Source: Synaphobranchus kaupii
Taxonomy: Eukaryota; Chordata; Actinopteri; Anguilliformes; Synaphobranchidae
Length of the DNA stretch: 64,000 nt
Reading direction: 5' to 3'
NCBI GenBank assembly: GCA_029718625.1
Contig: CM056380.1
Span: forward strand, 44,129,689-44,193,688
Shown here in pieces: positions 10,004-21,001 of this stretch (position 1 is the stretch's first letter; every line of letters starts with the position of its first letter). Position numbers and translations under genes: made by a program. The notes under the pieces were generated by a model, which saw only the letters and a program-made list of their open reading frames with translations, had not been told where the DNA came from and made no database searches.

Positions 10004-10980
10004 GGGCTCTATTTTAATAAACCAAACGCAATGGTGAACGCAAGAGTAATCGCTTGGCGGTATCGCTCTGAGGGCGTGTCGGCGAGAAATTTGGTAATTT
10101 AATGACGGCAATCGTGGCGCACCTTATGGCGGTATTGCTAAAAGGCTGGGTTTAAATGTCCAAGGTGTGTCTCTATGGTAGCCAATCAAACTGTTGTTCT
10201 CATGCTTTGAAAAAAAGCCAGTTGGAACGCAATTGCTCCATGCAATTTCATAATGAGCAACCCAAACGCACTGGACCGTCAACGACAAGAGCGATTTTCC
10301 GCACAGGAATCAGACATACTTGCAACAGAAGTACAGGCTAGGACTGTAGTAATTTATGGATCACAATCCACACCACCTCGTCTCCCAGAAGTTCGGAAGG
10401 CACGGGAGGAGGTGGCGAATGCATTAATTAGCCTACATTAGGTGATGTAGGCATAATTATGATTCAAATGGTAGGCTTATGATTCAACTGTGTCAATGTG
10501 TAATTTATATATTATAGGCTAGTGGCCTACATGATCGAAAGTTTCTTGTAAGCTGTCCTGTTTTATTCTAGTAGTTTAAATTAAAATTAATTAATTAATA
10601 ATAATTATAGGCTATTTGTTCATTAAATGGAAGTGTAATGTTGGCATCACCCTATAGACACTACATAGAACTACATGACGAATAAGTTACCAAATTGCCA
10701 GAGTCTATTGCGTTTCCGCTAAGAGGTGGTTCCAGCTGATCATAACGCAATGGGTTTTCGTTGGTTCAAATTGTCACTGAGCCGAAAGTATTTTAGAACA
10801 CGCCCCAGACAGCGCCACCCATCCCACTGCAGCGCAAGCGAAAGGATGTTATGTTGAGAATTTGTTGATCCTAGCGGTATTGCTGAGAAACGCCATAGCG
10901 CCAGTTTTAAGACGTTGATGCTGTCAACAAGCTTGCGTTTGACTATAACGTCCCCTTGCGCTGGTTTGAAAATAGAGCCC
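10004..10980. mobile_element. Harbinger-type element, copy C (nested in copy B)
   Basis: A 977-bp element with termini identical to copy B, flanked by TAA duplicates (10001-10003 and 10981-10983). The interrupted host sequence resumes precisely with AATGTCCAAGGTGTG, and copies A and C themselves show the uninterrupted version of that site. This is a clean self-insertion. Confidence 0.9.
10253..10441 (+). pseudogene. Relic Myb/SANT-like ORF in Harbinger copy C
   Basis: A 62-codon frame begins MSNPNALDRQRQERFSAQ and continues through an LATEVQART segment to EEVANALISLH. The pattern (hydrophobic helix, E-V-A-R, Y-G, then K-A-R-E-E-V) resembles the N-terminal part of the Myb/SANT-like accessory protein of Harbinger transposons. 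It stops where the domain should continue, and no transposase is present. All three copies in this window keep the segment, so it belonged to the founder of the non-autonomous family. Translation is possible but undemonstrated. Confidence 0.5.
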
Positions 10981-11812
10981 TAAATGTCCAAGGTGTGTCT
11001 CTATGGTAGCCAATCAAATAGTTGTTCTCATGCTTTAAAAAAAAGCCAGTTGGAACGCAATCGCTCCATGCAATTTCATAATGAGCAACCCAAACGCACT
11101 GGACCGTTAACGACAAGAGCGATTTTCTGCACAGGAATCAGACATACTTGTAACAGAAGTACAGGCTAGGACTAGTAATTTATGGATCACAATCCACACC
11201 ACCTCGTCTCCCAGAAGTTCGGAAGGCACGGGAGGAGGTGGCGAATGCATTAATTAGCCTACATGAGGTGATGTAGGCATAATTATGATTCAAATGGTAG
11301 GCTTATGATTCAACTGTGTCAATGTGTAATTTATATATTATAGGCTATTGGCCTACATGATCGCAAGTTTCTTGTAAGCTGTCCTGTTTTATTCTAGTAG
11401 TTTAAATTAAAATTAATTAATTAATAATAATTATAGGCTATTTGTTCATTAAATGGAAGTGTAATGTTGGCATCACCTATAGACACTACATAGAACTACA
11501 TGACTAACAAGTTGTCAAATTGCCAGAGTCTATTGCGTTGCCGCTAAGAGGTGGTTCCAGCGGATCATAACGCAATGGGTTTTCGTTGGTTCAAATAAAT
11601 TGTCACTGAGCCGAAAGTATTTTAGAACACGCCCCAGACAGCGCCACCCATCCCACTGCAGCGCAAGCGAAAGGATGTTATGTTGAGAATTTGTTGATCC
11701 TAGCGGTATTGCTGAGAAACGCCATAGCGCCAGTTTTAAGACGTTGATGCTGTCAACAAGCTTGCGTTTGACTATACCGTCCCCTTGCGCTGGTTTGAAA
11801 ATAGAGCCCTTA

Positions 11813-12395
11813 AAGTGATACTGCAGTCAAAAACCGGCTTTTGACAAACCCGATGTTTTGGGTTAGATTATGATCATACACAACTGTTTATGTCCGAAAA
11901 TCTCATGTTTAGAGAGTGTGTAGGCTTTTTTGTAGGCTTACAAATATGCTGGTTTTATTATTTACATAGCCTACACACAGATAGCATCTGTTATAATCAT
12001 GTAAGATGTCCAGCGAACTAACTAGATAGCATAGGCTACGTTTTGGGCTTGGCTGGCTGTCAATATTCAACTTCACCATAAGAAATCAGTCAAGTCACCA
12101 AGGGGCGGGGCTAATTAGTATATCTTTCAAAATATTTAAACTAAAGATTTAGATTTAGCTAAATGTTGAATTTACAAACGCAAGATTTAAGATATAAGCT
12201 AAATGTTTAATTTGGAACAAAAGATTTAAGATATAAATAAATATTTATTTTTTACTAAATATTTACATTTTTAACCAAGATTTGTGATAAAATAAATATT
12301 TATTTAAATGTTAAATCTTGGTTTTTATTTTTAAAAAAAAAAATATTGTTTCTATACTTGAACATGATTTTCTTAGCGTGTATAAAAGGTGCATT
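11813..12395. other. AT-rich DNA, no gene
   Basis: The stretch opens AAAGTGATACTGCAGTC, resembling the end of a TTAA-type (Kolobok-like) MITE whose TTAA coincides with the copy B target duplicate. It then becomes A/T-rich with repeated AAATATTTA and AAGATTTAAG words. No open frame, RNA or second terminus is clear. Confidence 0.35.
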
Positions 12396-12710
12396 TTACA
12401 GTCTGTGCCTGTGGTGAGAGGAGGGTCGTAAGTGCTTTAGGCTATTGCTAACACCCTCCTATTTTATGGCACTGCAGTGTAACTGGAGAAGCTGAGGTTT
12501 TCGCAAGCGGCTACCCCATTAAATTACGGGCAAAGTTTATAGGGCTACCTCATTGGTTTATTAGCTAGGAAGAGGAGGGGTTATGAAAGTATATAAGCCA
12601 CTGTTTGTTTGTGTTCGGAGAGCTCCTGAATCCTCTACATAGGACCTCCCACTGGCCAGTACTCAATAAAAGGATAAACAGAATACAAGACTGATTATTT
12701 CCTTCATCTT
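12396..12710 (+). repeat. Possible solo LTR
   Basis: A TATA-like GTATATAAG (about 12590) is followed about 75 bp later by AATAAA (12666), with a CT-rich tail. This spacing is typical of the U3-R part of retroviral-type LTRs. No TG/CA ends or target duplicate were established and no adjacent gag/pol is seen. It could equally be a host promoter fragment. Confidence 0.28.
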
Positions 12711-13242
12711 CATCCAACCAAGGGCGAGACTTCTCCAGCTAAAAACCCACCTCAAATTGAACCTAATGAGAAAGTAAAGACTTACCTCCGCACATGTAAG
12801 TTGCACTTGAATTAACCTCCAAGTCGCAATAACATGATAGCAGAACACGCCCATTTGGTCGTGGTCAGGAGGCCTCCTGCTTGCAGAACGAGTCCACCCA
12901 CTGTCATTTTCCGACTACGACCACAGTGGAAGACGGTAGGCTATCTATTTTGCATTGATTTAATTGAATGCAATTGAGTTAAGAGGTTTTTTTCGCTATA
13001 CGTGCAATAAGAGTGAATGTATGCACCAAGTTTGTCATTTTTGTCATTACAGATGGGTGTAAGAAAGAATACAGTACCCCTGGGACCACAGAGCAGTATA
13101 ATAACAGCCATAAACAATTAAAAACATAAAGAAATACAGGGAATAGCCTAACATAAAAGAAAAAAGACAACGAACAATAAATGCAAAGTATGAATTTTTC
13201 CTGCTTGGGGGATTTATTTCAAAGTCAGATTGGACTGCATAT
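12711..13242. other. No gene recognised
   Basis: Only short minus-strand frames (62-63 codons) without recognisable domains. No repeat structure stands out before the LINE tail at 13243. Confidence 0.4.
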
Positions 13243-13785
13243 TACATTACATTATAGTAATTTGGCAGACGCTCTTATCCAGAGCGACGTACATCAGTGC
13301 ATTTTCGAACTAGGAACAAGTGCGTTAAAACGACCCTAAAAGGTAAATACGAGTTCAAGTACCAGGCGTAGTCAGTATGATTTTTTTTTTTTTTTGGGGG
13401 GGGGGGGGTAACCACATGATATCGATGATTGGCGTGTACAACAGTAAGGCAATAAGTAACCTTACAAGTATTAAACTAGAAGCTTGAACCACTTAAACAA
13501 GGATTCATAAAACACAATAAAGGGAGGTCACAAGGAGGTAGGGAGGGGTAGAGAGAGGTGCAGCTTGAAGAGGTGAGTCTTCAATCTGCGCTTGAAGGTG
13601 GTCAGACTTTCTGTTGTTCTGACCTCCATGGGGAGCTCATTCCACCACCGTGGGGCCAGGACAGACAGACGTCGAGACCGGGTGCTAGTACCTGGGGAGG
13701 TTATCAGTGCCTCACTACAAGCTTTAAAAGATATCCGAGAAGATGATTCATGGGATAATTTCGAGATACAAAAAAAGGAGAACAA
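13243..13785 (-). mobile_element. 5'-truncated L2-like LINE, 3' end
   Basis: The minus-strand translation of 13528-13785 gives LSVLAPRWWNELPMEVRTT and TTFKRRLKTHLFKL, the C-terminal signature of L2-type reverse transcriptase proteins. Downstream in element orientation is the common fish tail with CGCTCTGGATAAGAGCGTCTGCC and ATGTAATGT repeats (plus-strand ACATTACATTAT at about 13245). A T/G homopolymer run lies at 13381-13409. Only the last ~80 codons and the 3' UTR remain, as expected from incomplete reverse transcription. It interrupts the hAT relic that begins at 13786. Confidence 0.75.
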
Positions 13786-14178
13786 TGAGCAAACAGCTCA
13801 TAGACAGTTTTGTTCTCTCCACCGTTGGTCACACCGTTGGTCCGATTCCTCCAACACTCCCAGCCAGTCTTTGAGAAGAGCCCTCCTAAACATCTTGGAC
13901 AGAGCTATTGCAGAGATTGAGGACAGGTTTTCGAGGAGAAATATTGACCTGATGAGGGCAGTAAGCTGTCTTGTTCCCCAGTCTATGTCTTTTCTAGAGT
14001 TGGCCCTGTTGAAACCGCTGCAGCTACTTGGTGCAACAACCAATAGTCTGAAAAATGAAATTGATGTGGCAAAATCCATGTTGCTCAAGAAGTTCTCCAC
14101 TGACGCGGGCCTGTCAACAGTGTGTCGACATATACAGGGCTATAAGGAAGCCTTTCCAGAGCTACATGCAGTGTATGC

Positions 14179-15371
14179 TAGTGTTGCACGGTACACCGAA
14201 ACTTCGGTACTTTTTCGATACTTAAAAAAAAAAACGGTTCGGTATTAGAATTTTCCGACGTTCGGTACTTAAAAAAAAAAAATTATATTATTATTTTTTT
14301 TAATATAGTCTTTTTTTTCTTTTTCTTTTATGTAGCTGCAATATTTCCCTTACCGCAGAATGCTGGAATGATCAAAATAGCATCTGGAAAAACCCTTGCC
14401 AAAACAACTTCGGTTTCCCGTTAGGCCTAATTAAATTTTCAATGGCAGCGCTGATATTATGAGGGTGTAATTATAGTTTCCGCCTCTACGCAAAATGGCG
14501 CACTTTCGTCCGTTTCGCTATCTGACCAGAACTCTTACATTTTAGTGTAGAGTAAAAGCTAATACTGCAGAGGCAGGAGTTTGATTCTGCCTGTTTTTAA
14601 GGACTGATTATGGATCAGCACTATGCAGGAGTCTCAAAAGCAGCTCTACAGTGCTGCAAAGATAGCTGATCCAGAAACAGTCCTTAAAAACCGGTAGAAA
14701 CAAACTCCTTGTCCTGGGTTTAAGTTGTATAGTTCTGAATATCATTTGTGAAGCTAAGGGGGGTTTATTGTATATAAGTTCTGTTTTAAGTTTATTAATA
14801 TTATAAATAACTAATATTTATTTACCATACGCCTTTGTGAGCAAATGTTATTTTTGCTCAGAATGGAGAAATGCACCACTTTGTTACCAACACCCTCCCC
14901 ATGTGTGCGACGACTCTCCGTACCCCCAACCTGCGCGATGATACTACCTCGGCCCCGCACGCGCGTTTGATGACACCGTGTACGCGCAACAACACTGGTA
15001 GTTTCGAGGGGCCTACCACCCGGCCTGAAAAAAAATCTAGGGGAAACACTGTACTGTATGTGACTATTCTGAAATAAATGTATTCTGTAGCAAATTTCTG
15101 AATGATACAGCTTCTTCTTCAGTTCGAATTTAAAACCATGGATGTGCAGGGAATATTTTTTTAGATATTGACATTTAAATAAAACTAGTAGAAACGAGGA
15201 GGAAATTGCCTCTGAAGGGCCAAAGTAAATAGGGTTAAGGTCATTTCAGTAGAGGTACCGAGTATCGAATCAGTATCGTTTCAGTTTCAAGTACCGTTTC
15301 AGTATCGAGTATCATGATACTAAACCTGGTATCGGTATCGAAGTCAAAATTTTGGTATCGTGACAACACTA
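14179..15371. mobile_element. hAT MITE with TAGTGTTG ends
   Basis: The left end is TAGTGTTGCACGGTAC and the right end is GTGACAACACTA. A perfect 8-bp target duplicate GTGTATGC (14171-14178 and 15372-15379) is diagnostic of hAT. The sub-terminal parts contain repeated GGTACCGAGTATCG/GGTATCG words, as in the abundant TAGTGTTGTCACGATACC family. It contains a fragment of a second hAT family at about 14300-15051. Confidence 0.88.
14300..15051. mobile_element. Truncated hAT-like element with CAGTGTTTCCCC end
   Basis: The right edge reads CTAGGGGAAACACTG, and the sequence inside (antisense) matches the 371-bp element at 56979-57349, including the segment around CGCCTCTACGCAAAATGG. The left terminus is missing and replaced by A/T-rich DNA. 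About 350 bp of interior (14530-14880) is absent from the shorter copy. Nested inside the TAGTGTTG MITE. Confidence 0.6.
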
Positions 15372-15595
15372 GTGTATGCAACTGCACTGGTGATTGGAGT
15401 ATTCTCAGCATCATGTGAGAGTTATTTCTCCACTCTGACACGTGTCCTAACACCCTTCTGCTGCACAATGCTGCATGAGAGAAAAAGGAATTTGGTGATT
15501 CTGGCACATGAAAAATGAATAACCAAGAGTATTGATTTGGATGAGTTTGTTAGGGCTTTTATGAAAACAAACAGAAGACTCATGCTTTGAGGCAA

Positions 15596-16279
15596 TTACT
15601 TTGTGTTTTGCTGTGGGAATAGCTAGGCCTTCTTTTTTCTTTTAACCATGTTGTTAGAAATCTTCAACAGTTTTAAGAGAAACCATAGCCTACAATTTTT
15701 TTTTTTTTTTTGACATTACCTTTGTTTGTAAACTGCTTGCTGCTTTATTTCTTGAAAACAGTCCTGAGATTCGGTGTAGTGGTAGTTCAGCGTAATCACT
15801 GAATGGGTGATGTAGGCAACTGTAAGCTCCATGTTTGGGACAAATACTTTTTTTTTTCTTGATTTAGCTAAAGAGCACACTCAGCTTTTATTTAAAGGGA
15901 TAACCTTATTTCACTTTGGTACAACATAATGAATTTTGTGGAGCTTACCCCATTCTATTTGCATAAAGCAGCTGTCATTTGCCAGGGTGGTATACAATAG
16001 TTAGCTCTGCTGTTAGCCTTCTACTTTTGCATAACATGTAAGACTGTTGTTATACTTCAAATATTATGTTAGGCTATTATAGAAAAGTGAGTTAAATGAT
16101 TTAATATTCCAACAATAGGAATATCAGTGCCAAAAAACAGTATTGTCTGCCAAGTTTCTTTCTTTTTTTGTTGCAGAGCTGCAAACTGTGCTAACTTCAT
16201 TTTTATTTTTATAATACAAACACGCATAATTAGGCCTCAAGAAATACAAATAGTGGCCTCTCTGAACACCCATACACAC
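15596..16279. other. No gene recognised
   Basis: A/T-rich non-coding sequence with T-runs at about 15698 and 15848. No domain, RNA or inverted-repeat element was recognised. Confidence 0.4.
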
Positions 16280-17395
16280 ATAACATAACATAACATAACA
16301 TAACAAGGAAAGACGAGAACAGGCCATTCAGCCCAACAATGCTTGTCTATTCTTACCTCTAAACTGTACTAATAGTGTCTAACACTGAATCAAGCCGGGC
16401 CTTGAACACCCCCAGTGTTTCTGCCTCCACCACATGTTCAGGCAAGCTATTCCACATATTGACCACTCTCTGTGTGAAAAAATATTTCCTAGTGTCTGTG
16501 AGAAATGTATTCTTTGCCAGTTTCCATTTATGCCCCCTCGTTCTGCTAACCGAGCGCAACTTGAATAATTTCCTGTAGTTCACTTTGTTGATCCCTTTAA
16601 TAAATTTAAACGCCTCAATCAAATCCCCCCTAAGTCTCCTTTTACTAAGCTTGAAAAGTCCTAGCATTTCAAGCCTTTCCTCATAAAACTTATCTTTTAT
16701 ACCCGGGATCAATCTGGTTGCCCTTCTTTGGACCTTTTCCAGCGCCTCTATATCTTTCTTGTAGTAAGGTCCCCAAACTGCAGACAGTACTCTAAGTGTG
16801 GTCTGACAAGGGCATTGTATAGTGTGAGTATGATCTCCTTAGATTTATACTCAATACTCCTGGCTATGTATCCCAGCATCCTGTTAGCTTTTTTTACCGC
16901 TACAGCACATTGACCAGACCCTGATAGGCTTTGATCGACTATTACTCCCAAGTCTTTTTCTGCATGTGCACATTCTAGTTTTGTACCCCGCATAAAGTAA
17001 CCCTGCCCTATGTTTTTATTCCCCACATGTAGAACTTTACATATAGTTATATTGAATTTAATTTGCCAGGTTTCTGCCCACTTCTGGAATTTGTTTAAAT
17101 CTTCTTGGATTACCTTAGTAGCTTCCAGACAGTTGGCTAAACCTCCCAGTTTTGTATCATCCGCAAATTTAACTAATGTACTTTCAATATCCGCATCTAG
17201 GTCATTTATGTAAATGAGGAAGAGCAGTGGACCCAGAACCGAATCCTGTGGAACTCCACTTCCCACTTTACCCTGCTCAGATAAGATCCCTCCTACTACT
17301 ACCCTTTGTGTTCTATCCCGTAACCAGTTCCGAACCCACTCTGAAATGCATTTGGAAGTCTAAGAATATAATATCATAGGCCTTGCTCCCATCTA
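16280..17395 (-). pseudogene. CR1/Rex-like LINE reverse transcriptase relic
   Basis: Reading the minus strand from about 17380: YDIIFLDFQ (motif A start), then a jump to GSELVTG. SGVPQDSVLGPLLFLIYIND (17266 onward) follows, then FADDTKLGGLAN, the polymerase YADD-type box. Next come EKDLGVIVDQSLS, VRPHLEYCLQ and, in another frame, RVVNMWNSLPEHVV near the C-terminus. A frameshift separates 16748-17266 from 16359-16712, and the 'QG' of PQGS is QD. The 3' end carries the tail GGCCTGTTCTCGTC plus ATGTT repeats (plus strand AACAT at 16282-16305), a normal LINE ending. It is 5'-truncated and inactive. Confidence 0.8.
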
Positions 17396-17420
17396 GACAC
17401 ACGTGCGTGTGGTTGCAAGG

Positions 17421-17422
<2 letters not shown>

Positions 17423-17499
<77 letters not shown>
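17423..17499. repeat. (AC)n microsatellite
   Basis: About 38 uninterrupted AC dinucleotides at the truncated 5' edge of the CR1-like LINE. Open frames here are artefacts of the repeat. Confidence 0.98.
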
Positions 17500-17501
<2 letters not shown>

Positions 17502-17972
17502 TATATGCAAACGAGGGGAAAAAGCCTGGGAACTGTATGGCACACACAGTGCCCTAAATTAAAAGGTGCCCCCCCTAAATTTCTGTCTGCCCCCCCAATG
17601 ACAGCAATCTAGAACCGGGGTTGCTACAAACACACATATCTGTGAGCCACAGCCACTTCCACTTCCTGCAGAAGTTTACTTACTGCAGAACAAAAAAATG
17701 AAAAAGTCCCATACACCCCTGGATGATTTCTCATAGATCCACCAACCACCACTGCAGCGTGTGCACTTCCTATAGCCGTTGACAAAGGTAATTTTTTTGT
17801 CACCTTTAGTTTATTGATAACAGAGTCAGACCTTATCAGGAAGCTGGAATTCAAGGAAAGCCTATTGAGAAAGACCATTTCTACGTGGAAATTGGAGCCG
17901 TTCGAGAGTAAGACACATATACATATATACACATTTATATCACGGTGGTGATATGTCACATAGCCTAATATT
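17500..17972. other. No gene recognised
   Basis: Non-coding DNA with a minus-strand 119-codon frame (17624-17983) lacking any recognisable domain. A C-rich patch lies at 17568-17595. Confidence 0.35.
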
Positions 17973-18218
17973 GACAGCCTCATAACATAAGTGCCTAAGT
18001 CATTTTTTGCAGTTTTGAGAAAAAGGCAAAAAACTGCTGCAATTCTACGTCAATGAGGATTTAGGCAAAATAGCATAAAGTGGTTCAGGAAGTGCACAGT
18101 GACCTGCAGTGACTTGAGCATTTTTACACTGTTGACGAATGATAAATCAAGTGATTTAGGCAGAAAATCTCAAAATGTCCAAAAAATGACTTAGGCACTT
18201 TTGTTATGAGGCTGTCGA
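17973..18218. mobile_element. MITE with ~45-bp inverted termini
   Basis: The left arm GACAGCCTCATAACATAAGT is repeated inverted at the right as AACAAAAGTGCC-type sequence ending TTATGAGGCTGTC. The inverted match extends for about 45 bp through GTGCCTAAGTCATTTTTTG. No coding capacity. The target duplicate is ambiguous, with TA possible on both sides (Tc1/mariner). Confidence 0.65.
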
Positions 18219-18258
18219 TATATTATTGGTGATGCTTTGTCTATGCCTTTGGTTTTTT

Positions 18259-18480
18259 TACATTACATTACAGGTATTTTAGCAGAAGCTCTTATCCAGA
18301 GCGACTTACACAACTTATTAGCATTTTTTACGTATTATCCATTTATACAGCTGGATATATACTGAAGCGATTCAGGTTAAGTACCTTGCTCAAGGGTACA
18401 ACGGCAGTTGTAGTGCATGTTATTGCAATAAGTTCAGGCCTGGTGGCATTAACCACCGTGCAAGTAGTATCGTTTCATTT
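18259..18480 (-). mobile_element. LINE/SINE 3' tail of the L2 type
   Basis: The plus strand reads ACATTACATTACAGG, then CTCTTATCCAGAGCGACTTA and a TATCCATTTATACAGC-to-AAGTACCTTGCTCAAGGGT block. This is the complement of the common fish L2-type tail also present at 13243. Only the 3' untranslated end remains. Confidence 0.65.
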
Positions 18481-18550
18481 TTAATGTTTGTTTACTCTGT
18501 AAGTTATCTCAGTGGATTTGTTAGTGCTAACTATGCTGATTCTTATCTCT

Positions 18551-18790
18551 CAACATGGATAATGTTGACATTATCGTCTCTTTATGTTCAAGTCAATTGT
18601 TGGATGTGAATTTTGTGTGTGCAGTTTATAAAGCCTGTATTTCAATGACCACTGTAGCTGCTGCTACATCTTGTAAATGCCTGGAGTTGATCAGATTATT
18701 TGCTTGTGCTGCTGTGAGCGATTTGAATTTTGCGTCTCTTCTGACAGCATTTCCCGTTTCGAAATATCGAAGCAATTCTAATTATATTTT
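18551..18790. repeat. Duplicated block, pairs with 62230-62400
   Basis: CATGGATAATGTTGAC, TTTATGTTCAAGTCAATTGT, CTGTAGCTGCTGCTACA and CGTCTCTTCTGACAG recur in the same order and orientation at 62230-62400. The copy there has two internal deletions. An 82-codon frame here has no recognisable domain and is not kept in the second copy. Confidence 0.7.
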
Positions 18791-19225
18791 GTTATGGTGC
18801 TAGATTCGTTGTGCCAAGTTCTTCAGCGCTAACGCAGTGTGATATTGTCTGCCCACTGTGTTTTTCATCATCCATAGGATGTGCTTCTTTTTCTAAACCA
18901 GAGGTGGGTAGTGACGGGGTGGGCTTCATGTAGGCAGTGACAATTAATACAACAGTGAAAATCCATGTTCACATCAGATAATGATTGCTGTACAGCTAAA
19001 CAATAACTCTTCACTTTAGCTGTGTTTAGTAAGCTATTATTTTCAGAAACACAAAGTCACAAAGGTTCTGAGGCAGTCTACTGGGCTGGTTTGAATGTTT
19101 GGGAGGTGGGAGAAAAAGAACAAAATTAACAGTTTTTTTATTTTGTTCTAACCGGTTCAGGAACGTTATGTTGGAGAAGGAAGAAAAGTTCCATTTTTTT
19201 TTTTAAATTTTGGTTTCAAGCCCTG
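18791..19225. other. No gene recognised
   Basis: Non-coding sequence with no clear repeat edges. Confidence 0.35.
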
Positions 19226-19440
19226 ATTCTGTTAAATCACTGGGTTCCACTGTAGCGATGTGCCCTCCGGTTGGGGACTATGCCAACAGTGCTGCCCAGT
19301 GAGAGAGGATTTCAGTCAGCAGAATGTCCCTGGTTTTCATACATGAAAATCTTCATGCAGCAAACTGGTATGCTGTTTTCCCTTACAGCCAATCTACTGG
19401 TCAATTAACGTTGTTGGAAACATTTTTCACCATAATTATT
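19226..19440. repeat. Duplicated block with an empty Harbinger site
   Basis: This block resembles 1562-1577 plus 2552-2710. CTGTTAAATCACTGGGTT reads straight through where copy A interrupts the other version, giving the pre-insertion state. The similarity continues through AGTGCTGCCCAG and the CAATTAAC/ACCATAA region. Confidence 0.7.
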
Positions 19441-19837
19441 TTTTGTGAGATTATGTGCTGTCATATCATTTTTGAGACAATGCAGGTTTTGCTCATTTCC
19501 ATATTCTCTTCATCTTCTGAAAATGGTTTAGTTTAAGTCTAAGAAGTGGAGTAAAGTAGTTTTGTGCAGAGTTTCAGCCACACATTCTGTACCATGTATG
19601 TAAAAAAGGTATAACCTTCATTCCTGATGCCTTTATATGTGTGTTTGTGCCGCCCTTCTATTTTGTACCACAGGATGGTGATATAGTATCAACAACCACT
19701 TCTGTCTATTATACGTGTATTTATACTGCTACTACCACTAACCATGAAGCTTTGAAACCAACCTTTGGATGAGCTAAAATGTTTCTTACTGGAGATAAAC
19801 TTATAAACATATTTAAAATGCATATTTTTCTTCTGAT
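19441..19837. other. No gene recognised
   Basis: Non-coding; no repeat family or exon recognised. Confidence 0.35.
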
Positions 19838-20000
19838 GATAATAATAATAATAATAATAATAATACCTTCTGCGCAGTGATGTCAGATTACACTGTGGGC
19901 AGTTCCAGCTCTCTCTGCCTCTCAGTTTGCCTCATTCCTCCCTCGTGTCTTGGTAACTCCTTTCTTTTTTCTTTCTTTTTATCTCTATTTTACTTCATGT
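19838..20000. repeat. Duplicated block with (ATA)n, pairs with 61485-61600
   Basis: (ATA)n at 19840-19866 is followed by GTGATGTCAGATTACACTG, CCAGCTCTCTCTGCCTCTCA and CTCGTGTCTTGGTAACT. All recur at 61485-61600 next to another TAATAA run. Confidence 0.65.
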
Positions 20001-20143
20001 CTCTGCATTTCCAGTGGCCATGGAGTCAATAGTAACTTCATTAATATTAAACAGTTGTGGATCCCACACTCCTGCTTGTTGGCTCAACGGTAATGTAGAG
20101 ACAGACTGCTGTAGGATATCTAATATTTCAATATAAAGAAAGT

Positions 20144-20206
20144 ACCCCCCCCCCCCCCCCCCTTTCTCTCTATCTCTGTCGCTCTCTGTCTCTCTCTCAC
20201 TCACCC
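20144..20206. repeat. Poly(C) plus (CT)n low-complexity tract
   Basis: A run of about 19 C followed by TTTCTCTC-type pyrimidine repeats. Length is prone to assembly error. Confidence 0.9.
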
Positions 20207-21001
20207 CCACCAACATCCAAGAAAAGCCATGGTTTAATGTCTTCCCTTTTGGTTTAATGTCTTCCCTTTTGTAAATTCTAAGTAGTCAGCCTACATTCCT
20301 TAGTGAATGTATGATTTCCAGTCATTATTCTAATTGACTGTTTTTCATTTAATAAAATTATTTAATCTCAAGACCTGATTTAGACTTTGTTTTGGCTTGT
20401 TGGTTGATCCACCAGGTTACTGTTCGACTTACCTATTAACGAATTTGGCGATTTAATTGATGATTGTAATTTTTTATAATAATTATTAAATGAAATCACA
20501 TAAAACTTATTTTGAATGTAGGTTAAGTGAGGGGTTCTAGCACGCAATATCGCTTGTGTTCAGTATTTAGAGTGCCGAACGTTTTAACAAGGGCATTGAC
20601 TGTTGGAACCGCTGGATTCAGAAAATACACATTTTACCTAGTCCTCACTTGCCCGACACTGTAGAACAAGAGTCTGCCTCACAGGGAACCTCTTTCACAT
20701 TTACTCGTAATATCACACCTCTAATTTTTCCATAATGGCTTTCTCCACTGGATCAGACGAGGGAGGCTCCCCCTAATTAGAACTCGCTGTCAATCAAACG
20801 TCTGTATCTCTATATCTAAGTTCTGCTCGATTCGTGCCACTGTTCTCACGTTCCATACAAGGCGGGTTTTGGAAAGCCTGTTGAGTGAGGGGCTGGACTC
20901 AGTTAGCAGGGTTGCCTGCGTCACATGGTGCCCCAGCTGATCGATCACCTGCAGACGTGCACTTGCACTCTGCCTGCGCTGGTTGCACATTAAGGGAGTA
21001 A
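20207..21001. other. No gene recognised
   Basis: A perfect short tandem duplication TGGTTTAATGTCTTCCCTTT occurs at 20230-20270. Otherwise non-coding with no domain or element edge. Confidence 0.35.

Larger units (their letters stand above)
9852..11809. mobile_element. Harbinger-type element, copy B (host of a nested copy)
   Basis: Same family as copy A, bounded by GGGCTCTATTTT and AAAATAGAGCCC, with target duplicate TTA (9849-9851 and 11810-11812; PIF/Harbinger signature TWA). It is split at the site reading GGGTTTAAATGTCC by copy C (10004-10980). Without the insert and its duplicated TAA it would be 978 bp. The chromovirus inserted at its left edge, so the CTTAG duplicate includes its first G. 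Confidence 0.88.
13786..15595 (+). pseudogene. hAT-type transposase relic (ZMYM1-like), split by a MITE
   Basis: Two coding blocks, 13786-14178 and 15372-15520, join in frame if the MITE and one copy of its 8-bp duplicate are removed. The first includes ILDRAIAEIEDRFSRRNIDL, typical of the region before the C-terminal domain in hAT/ZMYM1-like proteins. The second has VFSASCESYFSTLTRV and ERKRNLVILAHE, the hAT dimerisation domain (usual core SASCERSFS..LxR..K). The N-terminal and catalytic parts are missing and the frame ends in stops. It is a relic either of a hAT transposon or of a ZMYM1-like host gene derived from one. Confidence 0.65.

Noticed and set aside
17313..17612. Frames encoding poly-Cys/Val or poly-His/Thr
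   Set aside because: Translation of an (AC)n microsatellite.
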